Assembly (NCBI GenBank): GCA_964461265.1
Contig: CAYWTS010000001.1
Span: 1 to 64,000, forward strand
DNA length: 64,000 bases
Source of the DNA: CAYWTS01 sp964461265
GTDB lineage: Bacteria; Bacteroidota; Ignavibacteria; Tepidaquicellales; OLB5
Reading direction: 5' to 3'
Under the pieces are notes generated by a model. That model was not told the origin of the DNA and searched no databases. It saw only the letters and a list, made by a program, of their open reading frames with translations. Position 1 is the first letter of the stretch. Every line of letters starts with the position of its first letter. Positions 55,599-64,000 of this stretch are shown here, piece by piece. The position numbers and the translations under genes were made by a program.

Positions 55599-57058
55599 GC
55601 AGGAACGAAAAATTAATATTTTTTACTCTTATATTATTCACGTTATCTGTTCGTATTGCACTGATAGAACAAAAAAACCTTTGGTTCGATGAGATTTATT
55701 CCTGGCATATCACACAGGGTTCAATTTCCGAAATAGTTAAGGATACATCCGCCGATATTCACCCGCCGTTTTACTATTTTGTTTTAAAAATATGGAATAT
55801 GGTATTTGGAGATTCTGTCTTTTCAATGCGTATATTATCTGTATGTTTTTCGGTTATATCTGTAATTGTATTATTTTTTTTATGCCTTAAAATTACCTCG
55901 ATTCGGAATGCATTTATTATCATGTTTTTATTTGCAATCTCACCATTAAACTTATTTTACTCACAGGAAGTGAGAATGGCTTCCTTAAACCTGTTATTGA
56001 ACATTCTTGCAGTCTATTCTGTAATAAGAATCAAAGACGCATCCTTAACAAAAAACATCATAAAAGAAAAATTTACATATCTGTTTATTGTAAGCAGTGT
56101 TTTAGCTTGTTACACACATTATTTCTCAATCCCGATTCTGGCTGCTAATTCTGTTTGGCTTTTATTTTCACTATATAAAAACATAAAAGCTGTTATAATT
56201 ATAATTGTTAGTGATGTATTGATAATTTTTGCGTTCCTTCCATGGTTCCCTATTATGTTATCACAAGCTTCAAGAGGGCAGCAGTGGAGAGTTGAACAGG
56301 ATATATATTTGATTGTAAAGGAAGTATTGAATTTTGTCCGGGATGCAGCTATGGGTTTATATTATTCGAGTACACCATCCTGGATTTTATGGATTATAAC
56401 AATATTGTTATTACTGATGATTTCTGTTTCATTTTTTATAACAATCAGAAATTTTAAACTGCTTGGAAATAATTACAGTTTAATATTACTGGTTTTTGGT
56501 CTTACTTTACTAACAGCAGTGCTGGTTGCTTCAAAACAGAGAATAGAATTTTTCAGATATCTGAGCATTCTTGTACCTTATATTGTGATTATTTTGGTTT
56601 TAGCATTTAGTAGCATTAAAAGAGATAAGCTCTTGATATTTACAATAATTATATTCAGTTTAATTAACTTATACGGTATTTATAAATATTTTAAAGCTGA
56701 CTATAAGAATAATGATTACAGGGGAATACTTACCGAGATAAATATTAACATTGCAGAAGGTGAAAAAATATTTACCGAACCCCATTATTGCGGATGGATT
56801 GTGGATTATTATTCCAAAAAAGGTTTTGAAAATGTACCCGGAACGATAAACTACGGATGGGGCATTAATATGATGGTGGATACCATTACTTTTAAACAGC
56901 CTAAAAGATTTTTTCTTGTTGTGGATTACTGTACGTTAGACACAACAGGATATAAAAAAGCAATCAATCAACTTACAAATAACTATAAGCTGGTTTATTT
57001 AAAACGGTTCAATATCATACCCCGTGAAGTAGACCTTTACAGATTTGTGAAGTATTAA
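55595..57058 (+). CDS. GT39/PMT-like membrane glycosyltransferase
   Basis: A polytopic protein of 487 residues with about ten to eleven helices. N-terminal NLWFDEIYSWHITQGSI with the acidic Asp-Glu of PMT/ArnT enzymes and DIHPPFYYFVLKIW; a C-terminal soluble domain of about 110 residues (GEKIFTEPHYCGWIVDYYSKKG). Likely uses a lipid-linked sugar donor on the outer face of the membrane; acceptor unknown. Overlaps yjbQ at ATGA. Confidence 0.8.
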   Translation: MSRNEKLIFFTLILFTLSVRIALIEQKNLWFDEIYSWHITQGSISEIVKDTSADIHPPFYYFVLKIWNMVFGDSVFSMRILSVCFSVISVIVLFFLCLKITSIRNAFIIMFLFAISPLNLFYSQEVRMASLNLLLNILAVYSVIRIKDASLTKNIIKEKFTYLFIVSSVLACYTHYFSIPILAANSVWLLFSLYKNIKAVIIIIVSDVLIIFAFLPWFPIMLSQASRGQQWRVEQDIYLIVKEVLNFVRDAAMGLYYSSTPSWILWIITILLLLMISVSFFITIRNFKLLGNNYSLILLVFGLTLLTAVLVASKQRIEFFRYLSILVPYIVIILVLAFSSIKRDKLLIFTIIIFSLINLYGIYKYFKADYKNNDYRGILTEININIAEGEKIFTEPHYCGWIVDYYSKKGFENVPGTINYGWGINMMVDTITFKQPKRFFLVVDYCTLDTTGYKKAINQLTNNYKLVYLKRFNIIPREVDLYRFVKY

Positions 57059-57189
57059 TTATTTCTCGAAGGTATTGCGTAGGGAACTAATCTTAATATT
57101 TATTCTGGATAAACTTATTATTTATAAATTTTCATAATACAGTAATCCGGATAATACTTAAAGATACATCTCCTGCATAAATTATATAC

Positions 57190-60100
57190 CTATAAAACCA
57201 GAACTTTTTCTTCATGTTTTTTCAATTTACTCATATCAATTTCTGTTAACCCACCGTTCATACTTCCATTATTACCATTCTTATAACCATTGAGCTTTTG
57301 CAGATTAGACATTAATTCAAATTGTTTTCTTATTTTTTCTTCAAACTCTTTAAGTTTCTCATCAATTGTAAGCACTTTCTTTTTCTTTGCTATCATATCT
57401 TCACGGTAACGTTTCAGGAAGTAATGTATAGTTTCGATTCTGATTTTGATAGAACCTGCAGGTTTGTTTTCGTCAATATCCTTAAAAGAAAAATATGGAG
57501 TTCCGCAGCTTGTTATAATTTCTTCGATAACTGTATAAATCGGAGCGTCATGCCCGCATTTGAATGATGAAAGCTCGAGTGCAACTAGGTTTGGATGTCT
57601 TGCTGTGAATTTTGCTGCCCAGATTTTACGACTGGTGTTCTCACTGTATGAATTTTTCCATACATCGCTTATATCCATCGGTGCTTTAATAATGCCAGCT
57701 CTTACTTCATCACCGAATAACTTTTCCAATATATCTTTGTCGGTTGGTAATGAATCCTGGTTAAGTACCGGGTAACCGAGTTTCTGGAATTCTTCAAGAA
57801 TTTCATGGTTTAAACCGGGGTCGTTATGGTATGGTCTGGCTAATACAACAATTCCAATCTTATCTTCGCGTTCCATTATTTCAATAGCATCGCGTGCTTT
57901 ACGTTTCATTTCAGTATTAAATTTATCCAGTGCTCTGTAGGCTTCTTCAACTGCTAGGTCGTTTTCTTCTTTAGATAACCCAAATTTATCGGACCATTCG
58001 CTGAACATTTGTTTGGCACAAAGTTTTGGTTCAGTCAAACGTAAATATGTATTTACATATATTATATTATTTTCTCTGAAAAGGTCGCTTTCTTTTGTAA
58101 ATGCTGCCTTTATCGATTCGGATGTTGCCGTAACTGTTGGACATGCATGATGTGCCTGTGCAAAAGTTAATTCCGAAGGCATAGTATCAACAATAGGGAG
58201 GAAGATATAATCCAGTTTTTTCTTCCTGTGAATTTTATAGACAAGATTATGAATATGAGGTATCCCTACTTTTGAAGGGAAACAAGGGTCAATAGCACCG
58301 CGTTTTGCACCTTCTTTATACAACTCTTCGCTTGTGTATTCTGAATAAACAATGTTTCCAGGTTTAATACCAAGCGATTCGAAATATGCGGTAAAAAACG
58401 GTGTATGTTGGTACATATTCAGTACTCGCGGAATGCCAATAACAATTTTTTCTCGCATTTTAGCAAGTTTGATAAATTTGTTGAATTTTTCACCGGCTTT
58501 TTTATCAATTTTAAATTTAATTATTTGAGTTTTCGTGGGTTTAGGTATTTTATCTCTTACAATTCGAGGCTGCTGAGATTTAAAAACTTCTATTGCTGCC
58601 CATTCTACAAGGTTAGGTGTAGCTTCTTTGATTGCATCAAGCCCTTTTTTGATTTGTTTCATCGAGTTAAGGTCTTCAACGGTACCTTTTTCACACGTTG
58701 CAATAATCAGCCTTTGAGTTCCTACTGACATCGGAACCTTAGATTCAGGGTTGGCTACTGACTCTTTAGGAATCTTTAAATCAGGATTTTCAATAAAATT
58801 TTGTGCTTGTTTATCGGTAGCTACATCAATAAACGTCCTCAAGCACTTATTTTTACAGAAATAACACCTTGTAGACTCATTTCTCGTGGTTTTGTATATT
58901 ATTTTTTCCACCAGGTCTAATCCAATAAAATCGGTTCTCTTGCCATTATCATACAGCCTGGCAGCCTCAATAGCGCATCCAATAGCTCCTGCCTCTCCTG
59001 TGTGCTTGTGGACGTATATATTAGGTTCTACACCACTATCTTTGAATCTATCTGCAATAAAATCTACCTGTGATTTAACAGCAGCCAGGTTATATTGTGT
59101 TCCGCCCTGAAGTACAAAATTTTTACCAAGTTTAGCTAAATTTGGTATTTGTGATACATAAAGCCATATATTCTTAGGCAGTACATTGGCTAATCCAGCC
59201 ATGATTTCTTCAGGTTTCCAGCCCTGACGCTGAAAATCAACGATATCTGATTGCATAAAAACGGCGCAGCCATATCCGAACGTGGGATATTGTTTGGCTG
59301 AAAAGGCAATATCTGCAAAATCTTCTACTGCATAGCCAAATCCCTGTGCAGTAGATTGCAAAAAATAACCATTCCCGGCTGAGCACTGAGTATTCAATTT
59401 GAAATCTTTAACTCTTCCTTTATCAAGTATTATTAACTTAATGTCTTGACCTCCAACATCAACTATTACGTCAGTTTGCGGATAAAAGTGAAGTGCTGCT
59501 TGAGTATGTGCTACGGTTTCTACCAAAGCAACATCTGCGTGAAGAACATCTTTCAGAATATCTTTAGCATAACCTGTGGTACCAATACCTAAGATTTCGA
59601 GTCTTGCGCCTTGTTCCTCTACTTGTTTGCGGATTTTTTGGAGTATTTCGACAGTATCTTCAATAGGATTCCCTTTTGAAAGCTGGTATGCTTTAACCAG
59701 AACCTCTTTATTTTCAGATAATAAAGCAGCTTTAGTTGAGGTTGAACCTCCATCAATACCTATAAATCCGCAGACTACGGAATTTACATCAAATCTAGCC
59801 GGTTTAAATGTACTAATGGTATATTTGTTTTTAAATATGTTCAGTTCTTCCTCAGTTTTGTATAATCCCCCCGATCCGGAAAGGGATAAAAGCTTCTTTT
59901 TTTCTTCATCACGGCCATAATTAATGTAATATTCCAGTTCTTTATAACCTTTATAGATACCAATGTTAAGTTCTTCATCTTTTCCATATTCTACTGCACC
60001 AATCGCTGCAAAATATTGTGCATTTTCTGGAACAAGTATTAATTGTTCAATCGGTTCCGATTTATCATACTGCACATTTCTTTCTTCCCACATTTTTGGA

Positions 60101-60837
60101 ATATTTTGACGCCAGCACTCCTGAATGCCCTTAATATAAGTATTAGGACCGCCGAGCAGGAGCACCTGTGGTCTTAGTGTATGACCCCTTGTAAGCACTG
60201 AAAGGTTCTGTTGAATAATCGATTCGAAAAGGCTTGCCATAAGCTCATCAGCTGGCACACCCGATTTTTGCAATCCGTTAATATCGGTTTCAGCAAATAC
60301 ACCACACTTACCTGCAACAGGGTGGAGTTTTAATCCTACATAACCCATGTTGCACAATTCGGATGCTGGAATTTTAAGCTTTGCATTAATTTTATCTATT
60401 ACTGCACCCGTACCGCCAGCACATTTATCATTCATTGATGGAATTTTCTTTTTCTTTCCGGATTCAGGGTCTTCCTTGAAGACAATGATTTTTGCATCCT
60501 GTCCGCCTAGCTCAATTACCGATAAACACTTTGGGTAGAATTTTTCGACTGCAAGCGATACAGCATTTACTTCTTGTACGAATTTGGCACCCACAAAACG
60601 TCCTATGTTCGTGCCTCCTGAACCAGTAATAAAAACACGTGCATCGTTAATTGAGTCTTTGCTTAAACTTGACTCAATATTCTTAAGCAGTTCGAGGATT
60701 TTTTCAGGTTGTTTGGTTTCATGCCGCTGGTAATCGGACCAGAGAATTTTATCCTCATCGATATTGATAACTACAGCTTTTACTGTAGTTGAACCGATAT
60801 CGATACCTATGTAGAGCGGTGATTTTAGAATTGACAT
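57190..60837 (-). CDS. Large acyl-CoA dehydratase-activase-type ATPase (double)
   Basis: A 1215-residue protein with two BcrAD/BadFG-type (2-hydroxyglutaryl-CoA dehydratase activator) ATPase domains. Domain 1 (about 8-265) has GIDIGSTTVKA, the cluster-cysteine CAGGTGAVID and GKCGVFAETD; domain 2 (about 365-630) has GIDGGSTSTKA, CSAGNGYFLQ and GCAVFMQSD. A Cys-rich CYFCKNKC segment and a DUF2229 dehydratase-like region (about 790-1150) follow. Each half keeps both cluster Cys, so the protein may bind two 4Fe-4S clusters. Probably an ATP-driven low-potential electron donor for the 604-residue partner upstream; substrate unknown. Confidence 0.85.
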   Translation of the reverse strand: MSILKSPLYIGIDIGSTTVKAVVINIDEDKILWSDYQRHETKQPEKILELLKNIESSLSKDSINDARVFITGSGGTNIGRFVGAKFVQEVNAVSLAVEKFYPKCLSVIELGGQDAKIIVFKEDPESGKKKKIPSMNDKCAGGTGAVIDKINAKLKIPASELCNMGYVGLKLHPVAGKCGVFAETDINGLQKSGVPADELMASLFESIIQQNLSVLTRGHTLRPQVLLLGGPNTYIKGIQECWRQNIPKMWEERNVQYDKSEPIEQLILVPENAQYFAAIGAVEYGKDEELNIGIYKGYKELEYYINYGRDEEKKKLLSLSGSGGLYKTEEELNIFKNKYTISTFKPARFDVNSVVCGFIGIDGGSTSTKAALLSENKEVLVKAYQLSKGNPIEDTVEILQKIRKQVEEQGARLEILGIGTTGYAKDILKDVLHADVALVETVAHTQAALHFYPQTDVIVDVGGQDIKLIILDKGRVKDFKLNTQCSAGNGYFLQSTAQGFGYAVEDFADIAFSAKQYPTFGYGCAVFMQSDIVDFQRQGWKPEEIMAGLANVLPKNIWLYVSQIPNLAKLGKNFVLQGGTQYNLAAVKSQVDFIADRFKDSGVEPNIYVHKHTGEAGAIGCAIEAARLYDNGKRTDFIGLDLVEKIIYKTTRNESTRCYFCKNKCLRTFIDVATDKQAQNFIENPDLKIPKESVANPESKVPMSVGTQRLIIATCEKGTVEDLNSMKQIKKGLDAIKEATPNLVEWAAIEVFKSQQPRIVRDKIPKPTKTQIIKFKIDKKAGEKFNKFIKLAKMREKIVIGIPRVLNMYQHTPFFTAYFESLGIKPGNIVYSEYTSEELYKEGAKRGAIDPCFPSKVGIPHIHNLVYKIHRKKKLDYIFLPIVDTMPSELTFAQAHHACPTVTATSESIKAAFTKESDLFRENNIIYVNTYLRLTEPKLCAKQMFSEWSDKFGLSKEENDLAVEEAYRALDKFNTEMKRKARDAIEIMEREDKIGIVVLARPYHNDPGLNHEILEEFQKLGYPVLNQDSLPTDKDILEKLFGDEVRAGIIKAPMDISDVWKNSYSENTSRKIWAAKFTARHPNLVALELSSFKCGHDAPIYTVIEEIITSCGTPYFSFKDIDENKPAGSIKIRIETIHYFLKRYREDMIAKKKKVLTIDEKLKEFEEKIRKQFELMSNLQKLNGYKNGNNGSMNGGLTEIDMSKLKKHEEKVLVL

Positions 60838-60879
60838 ATGATTTACAACAATTTATTACTTAATTAATGAATGATAATC

Positions 60880-62694
60880 TTAAACTGCTGATTCTTTTTT
60901 CCGGGTATTTGCGATAGGTCTGATTCCTTCATCTTTCATTCTATCAGCAACATGCATAATGAAATTTGCTGCAACACTTACTACACCTTTTGTATGCGGA
61001 ATTTGGTAAAAAGGCTTTCTTAGCTCATCATGCGATTCAATATAAGTTTTAATTTCTTCCAGTGTGTAACCCGTATTTTCAAGACATTCTCTGAATTCGC
61101 TTTTTGCTTTAGACTTTGCTTCACCCAGTGCCATTTGAACACGAGAATAAGCATTAATGTCACCTTCACCCGAGGTTTCGACAGGAAGATAAATCATATC
61201 TTTATATTGTGATGTAACCACAGACTGAACGCCATCCGATTGTGTTGAAGGCATACATCCAAACGGTTTTAACGAAAGAACCATATGGCATAAGGCTTTA
61301 TTTGAATAATAAATGTTTTTAGCTACTTCAAGATGACCTTCGCCTCCTTCTACACGGGAATTATAGAAAGGATGCCCGACTCTCTGCAACTCGAGCTGGT
61401 TCACTAATGCGTGAGGTAAGTTTTTGAATACTTTACGTATTCTGTTATATTCTCTCTCGAATACACGCTCAGCAATGGATATAACCAAAATAGTTTTTTT
61501 ATAATCTGTGTAATTTTTAAATTTTTTAAAAATCTGGTATCGTTTCGGGTTAGGTTCATTTTCTTTGATACCTTTCCTGTCACTGTACATATTCTTTGCC
61601 TGGTGAAGCATATATAAAATCCAGGTTGCAATAGGTTCAACAAGAACCTGGGCACCTTCTCTTTCGAGGAATGGGAACATGTTGAAATTACCGTCGCCTT
61701 CGGTTGTCTGCGCCCAGAATTCGCCTGTAACTTTTACAATCGGCTTAATGCGGGTTCTATCGATTTTTATTTCATTAAATTTATTTTTTATTTCCTTAAT
61801 AGTTTCTATATAAAAATCACTCATTAACTGGTCAACAAACCGCTGGATGTAATTTGAGGCAGGCAATTTCCTTAATAATGCACCAATTTTAGTATTAAAT
61901 TGGAAATATCTTTTTTGTTTCATACGTTCATACATAATATCCATACATTCTTTAAGAACTTTATCAGTCTCACCTGGATTTTTTTCATAAGGCCTTATTT
62001 GGTAAGCTACATCATTAATAATGTCACCAATATTCATTGCATTCAATATGCCAAGGAAAAAATCGAGGTTCATTTCAAGACCTGCTTCAACTTCTTCCTG
62101 TTCGAGCCCGCCTGTTTGCTGGAATATCAGTATTCTGAAACCATCGTATCCTGAATTACGAAGAGCAAGCCTGTATTCAGCTTCATACATTCCAAAGCGG
62201 CAGGGTCCGCAAGCCCCTGCTGTGAAGAATACATATTTATCGATTATCTCTTGTTTTGTCAGACCCTGTGCTTCCAAACCCTGTAAATACTGTATAAGAT
62301 TTCCGACTGTAAAATAGGTTGGGTTACACTGTCCGTTATTGCCGTATTCACGTCCAAGCTGGAAAGCTTTTTTATCGGGTGTTGGGATTTCTGATACTTT
62401 ATAACCTAAACCTTCAAGCACACCGCGTATAAGCTTTTCATGTTTCCATGTTAGTCCGCCGAAAAGGATTGTAGTAGTATCCCTCTGGCTTTTTGTAAAA
62501 GCACTTTCAAGCGGTTTTTTGAAATGGTCGATGGGTTTAGAGTCAATTCCATATTCTTTCTCAAGTCTTATTTTTTCTTCAAGAATAAGACGCTGGATTT
62601 CAGATTCATGAGCGATATTATTTAGAGAACTGTTTTGAGGGAACTGTATAGTGATTGGTTTTCCGCTTACGGCGGTTTGATGTGTAGTTTCCAT
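60880..62694 (-). CDS. 2-hydroxyacyl-CoA dehydratase-like subunit
   Basis: A 604-residue protein of the COG3580/3581 kind. It has candidate cluster cysteines in GNNGQCNPTYF, GACGPCRFGMYEAEY and FGCMPSTQSDG. ATG preceded by GGAAGGAA. It lies 42 nt upstream of the 1215-residue ATPase and 42 nt downstream of hpnE. This family includes catalytic partners of the activases, and also enzymes of unknown reaction such as double-cubane reductases. Which reaction it carries out here cannot be told. Confidence 0.8.
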   Translation of the reverse strand: METTHQTAVSGKPITIQFPQNSSLNNIAHESEIQRLILEEKIRLEKEYGIDSKPIDHFKKPLESAFTKSQRDTTTILFGGLTWKHEKLIRGVLEGLGYKVSEIPTPDKKAFQLGREYGNNGQCNPTYFTVGNLIQYLQGLEAQGLTKQEIIDKYVFFTAGACGPCRFGMYEAEYRLALRNSGYDGFRILIFQQTGGLEQEEVEAGLEMNLDFFLGILNAMNIGDIINDVAYQIRPYEKNPGETDKVLKECMDIMYERMKQKRYFQFNTKIGALLRKLPASNYIQRFVDQLMSDFYIETIKEIKNKFNEIKIDRTRIKPIVKVTGEFWAQTTEGDGNFNMFPFLEREGAQVLVEPIATWILYMLHQAKNMYSDRKGIKENEPNPKRYQIFKKFKNYTDYKKTILVISIAERVFEREYNRIRKVFKNLPHALVNQLELQRVGHPFYNSRVEGGEGHLEVAKNIYYSNKALCHMVLSLKPFGCMPSTQSDGVQSVVTSQYKDMIYLPVETSGEGDINAYSRVQMALGEAKSKAKSEFRECLENTGYTLEEIKTYIESHDELRKPFYQIPHTKGVVSVAANFIMHVADRMKDEGIRPIANTRKKESAV

Positions 62695-62736
62695 AATTCC
62701 TTCCTTTAGTTATGGTTTAAACTTTATTAAAGAATT

Positions 62737-64000
62737 CTATTTTACTATTTTTTTTAATATTTCATTAACACATATTTTGCTGCTTTTCACAGCACTCTCA
62801 ATTGTAGCAGGAAGCCCGGTATCCGTCCAGTCTCCTGCTATGTAAAAGTTACTTAATTTAGTTATTTGTCCCGGTCTTGAATTAAGTGAATCATTATCCG
62901 GTATAAACGTAGCCCGCTTTTCCTTTAATACTCTTGCAGATTTTATTTTTACATTCATCAAAGCCGGATAACAATGAAACAATTCGCGTTTTGTAAACTG
63001 AATTATATCTTCCTTGTTAAATTTTGCGACTTCACCTGCTCTGCTGATAACCAGACATAAATGGTCATTTTTTATCCTGAATATCCATTGTATTGTTGAA
63101 TCCAATACACCTGTAAAATTATTTTTAATAATGTTATCAATCTCTGATTCGAATTTAAAATAAATATTGACTATTTCCGAATTTTTTAATTCATCAACAA
63201 ATTTAAATGAAGAATCATAAATATTTTCTCCTATTAAGCTTTTAAATTCCCAAAAGGGGACTGCTGAAATAAAATAATCAGTATTAATAAATGAGCTATC
63301 CTGTAATTCAGCTGATTCAACTTTATCATTTTTAATGTGAAGTTTTTTAACTCTGGTATTAAGCTTTATTTCTGTTCCTTTAAGATTTAAATATTCAGTT
63401 GCTGGTTCTATGTATAATCTGCCTAAAGTTGATAAGGGCAAAACAAGTCTTGAATTTCCTCTTTTTAAAAGTCCGGTTTTGAGCAAATTAACAAACAATT
63501 TTGCGGATGTTTCATGTGACTTTGCATTAAACACAGCAATTATTAACGGATTCCAGAAAAAATGAATTATCCCCGTAGTTTGACCCGATAATTTTAAATA
63601 TTCTTCGGCAGTCAAATTAACTAAACTTTCATTAAATTTGTTTAACCCAATTGCTGTAATTAATCTAAAGATTGATAGTTTATCGTTAAAGCTTAATGCA
63701 TTATATCTCAGTATCCCGAAAAACAGATTTAATAATGGAAATAGTGCTGTACATTTAAAATAAGCACAGCTGGAATCTTGTTTTATAAAACGAACCGAAA
63801 GTTGTTTTTGAAAATACAGCTTATTAGAGCTGCCGATAATTTCAAGGAACTCGAATGTATTTTTATACCATCCTGCTAGAATATGCTGTCCATTATCTAC
63901 GGTATCTTCTAAAATATCATCAAAATAACTATATGCCCTGCCCCCGAGTTTACCGGAGGCTTCTATTAATATAACTTTAAAATTTTTACGAGCTAAAAAT
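62737..64000 (-). CDS. hpnE: Hydroxysqualene dehydroxylase-like flavoprotein HpnE (partial)
   Basis: FAD-dependent oxidoreductase of the phytoene desaturase-like family, open to the window edge (at least 420 residues in frame). N-terminal part read directly: FKVILIEASGKLGGRAYSYF, then EDTVDNGQHILAGWY, the HpnE signature; C-terminal FYIAGDWTDTGLPATIESAV closes the FAD fold. An apparent start at 63615 is internal. HpnE with HpnC/HpnD makes squalene; those partners would lie beyond the window. The N-terminal FAD GxGxxG motif is cut off. Confidence 0.85.
   Translation of the reverse strand, partial: FLARKNFKVILIEASGKLGGRAYSYFDDILEDTVDNGQHILAGWYKNTFEFLEIIGSSNKLYFQKQLSVRFIKQDSSCAYFKCTALFPLLNLFFGILRYNALSFNDKLSIFRLITAIGLNKFNESLVNLTAEEYLKLSGQTTGIIHFFWNPLIIAVFNAKSHETSAKLFVNLLKTGLLKRGNSRLVLPLSTLGRLYIEPATEYLNLKGTEIKLNTRVKKLHIKNDKVESAELQDSSFINTDYFISAVPFWEFKSLIGENIYDSSFKFVDELKNSEIVNIYFKFESEIDNIIKNNFTGVLDSTIQWIFRIKNDHLCLVISRAGEVAKFNKEDIIQFTKRELFHCYPALMNVKIKSARVLKEKRATFIPDNDSLNSRPGQITKLSNFYIAGDWTDTGLPATIESAVKSSKICVNEILKKIVK

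Noticed and set aside
57322..60538. Plus-strand open frames inside the large ATPase gene
   Set aside because: They are opposite-strand shadows of a well-supported 1215-residue gene with clear domains.

Overview
The window is AT-rich bacterial chromosome from the Bacteroidota/Ignavibacteria side of the FCB group. Three things point there. Four secreted proteins end in a type IX secretion (T9SS) type A sorting domain with the YPNPFNP-type motif typical of Ignavibacteria-like lineages. Promoter-like sites match the Bacteroidota form (TTG, about 20 bp, TAnnTTTG) instead of TTGACA/TATAAT. Shine-Dalgarno sequences are rare and TTG starts are common. The species cannot be named from this sequence.

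Layout. 1-10.9 kb is mostly minus strand: branched-chain amino acid transporter genes livM-livG-livF behind tRNA-Val, an MFS transporter and a RapZ C-terminal-domain gene behind tRNA-Gly, a lone response regulator (plus strand), a BNR/YCF48-like lipoprotein, a T9SS cargo protein, rlpA with a structured upstream region, and an acetyltransferase-ilvE pair. 11-18 kb (plus) holds a DUF4783-like secreted protein, a very large NtrY-like sensor kinase and a LamG/P-domain T9SS cargo protein. 18.9-26.1 kb is a plus-strand run: E2 acyltransferase, DUF4870, lipA, subtilisin-like protease, hflX and glutaryl-CoA dehydrogenase. 26.2-30.5 kb has a small membrane protein and two tandem paralogous T9SS cargo proteins.

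30.7-38.7 kb: tRNA-Arg and a short-chain dehydrogenase with no AUG start, then a housekeeping run (LOG, yicC, gmk, rpoZ, coaBC, uracil-DNA glycosylase, dnaB, DUF1460). 38.7-40.2 kb (minus) has a multiply broken P-loop kinase pseudogene, acpS and a HAD phosphatase. 40.3-45.6 kb: hisS, a hypothetical gene, lgt, then the conserved rpmH-rnpA-yidD-yidC cluster, in which rnpA is frameshifted at a run of ten A. tmRNA follows on the minus strand, then queD-queE-queC for the queuosine precursor.

48-57 kb: a lipoprotein; a GIY-YIG nuclease gene bracketed by inverted copies of one hairpin repeat; a Y-family DNA polymerase; a HepT-toxin remnant; etfB-etfA; a bifunctional-nuclease-family protein; and coaX, a DUF4905-like gene, yjbQ and a GT39-type glycosyltransferase. 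57-64 kb (minus): two large proteins of the 2-hydroxyacyl-CoA dehydratase/activase superfamily downstream of a squalene-pathway gene (hpnE) cut by the window end.

How they fit together: glutaryl-CoA dehydrogenase would pass electrons to EtfAB, and lipA would modify the E2 lipoyl domain. All three tRNA genes are followed on the same strand within about 32 nt by a protein gene, suggesting tRNA-mRNA dicistrons. No complete phage, transposon, CRISPR array or known defence island is visible. The best candidates for something less described are the hairpin-bracketed GIY-YIG unit, the poly-A-interrupted rnpA, the tRNA-mRNA junctions, the rlpA upstream RNA-like structure and the large ATPase/dehydratase pair.
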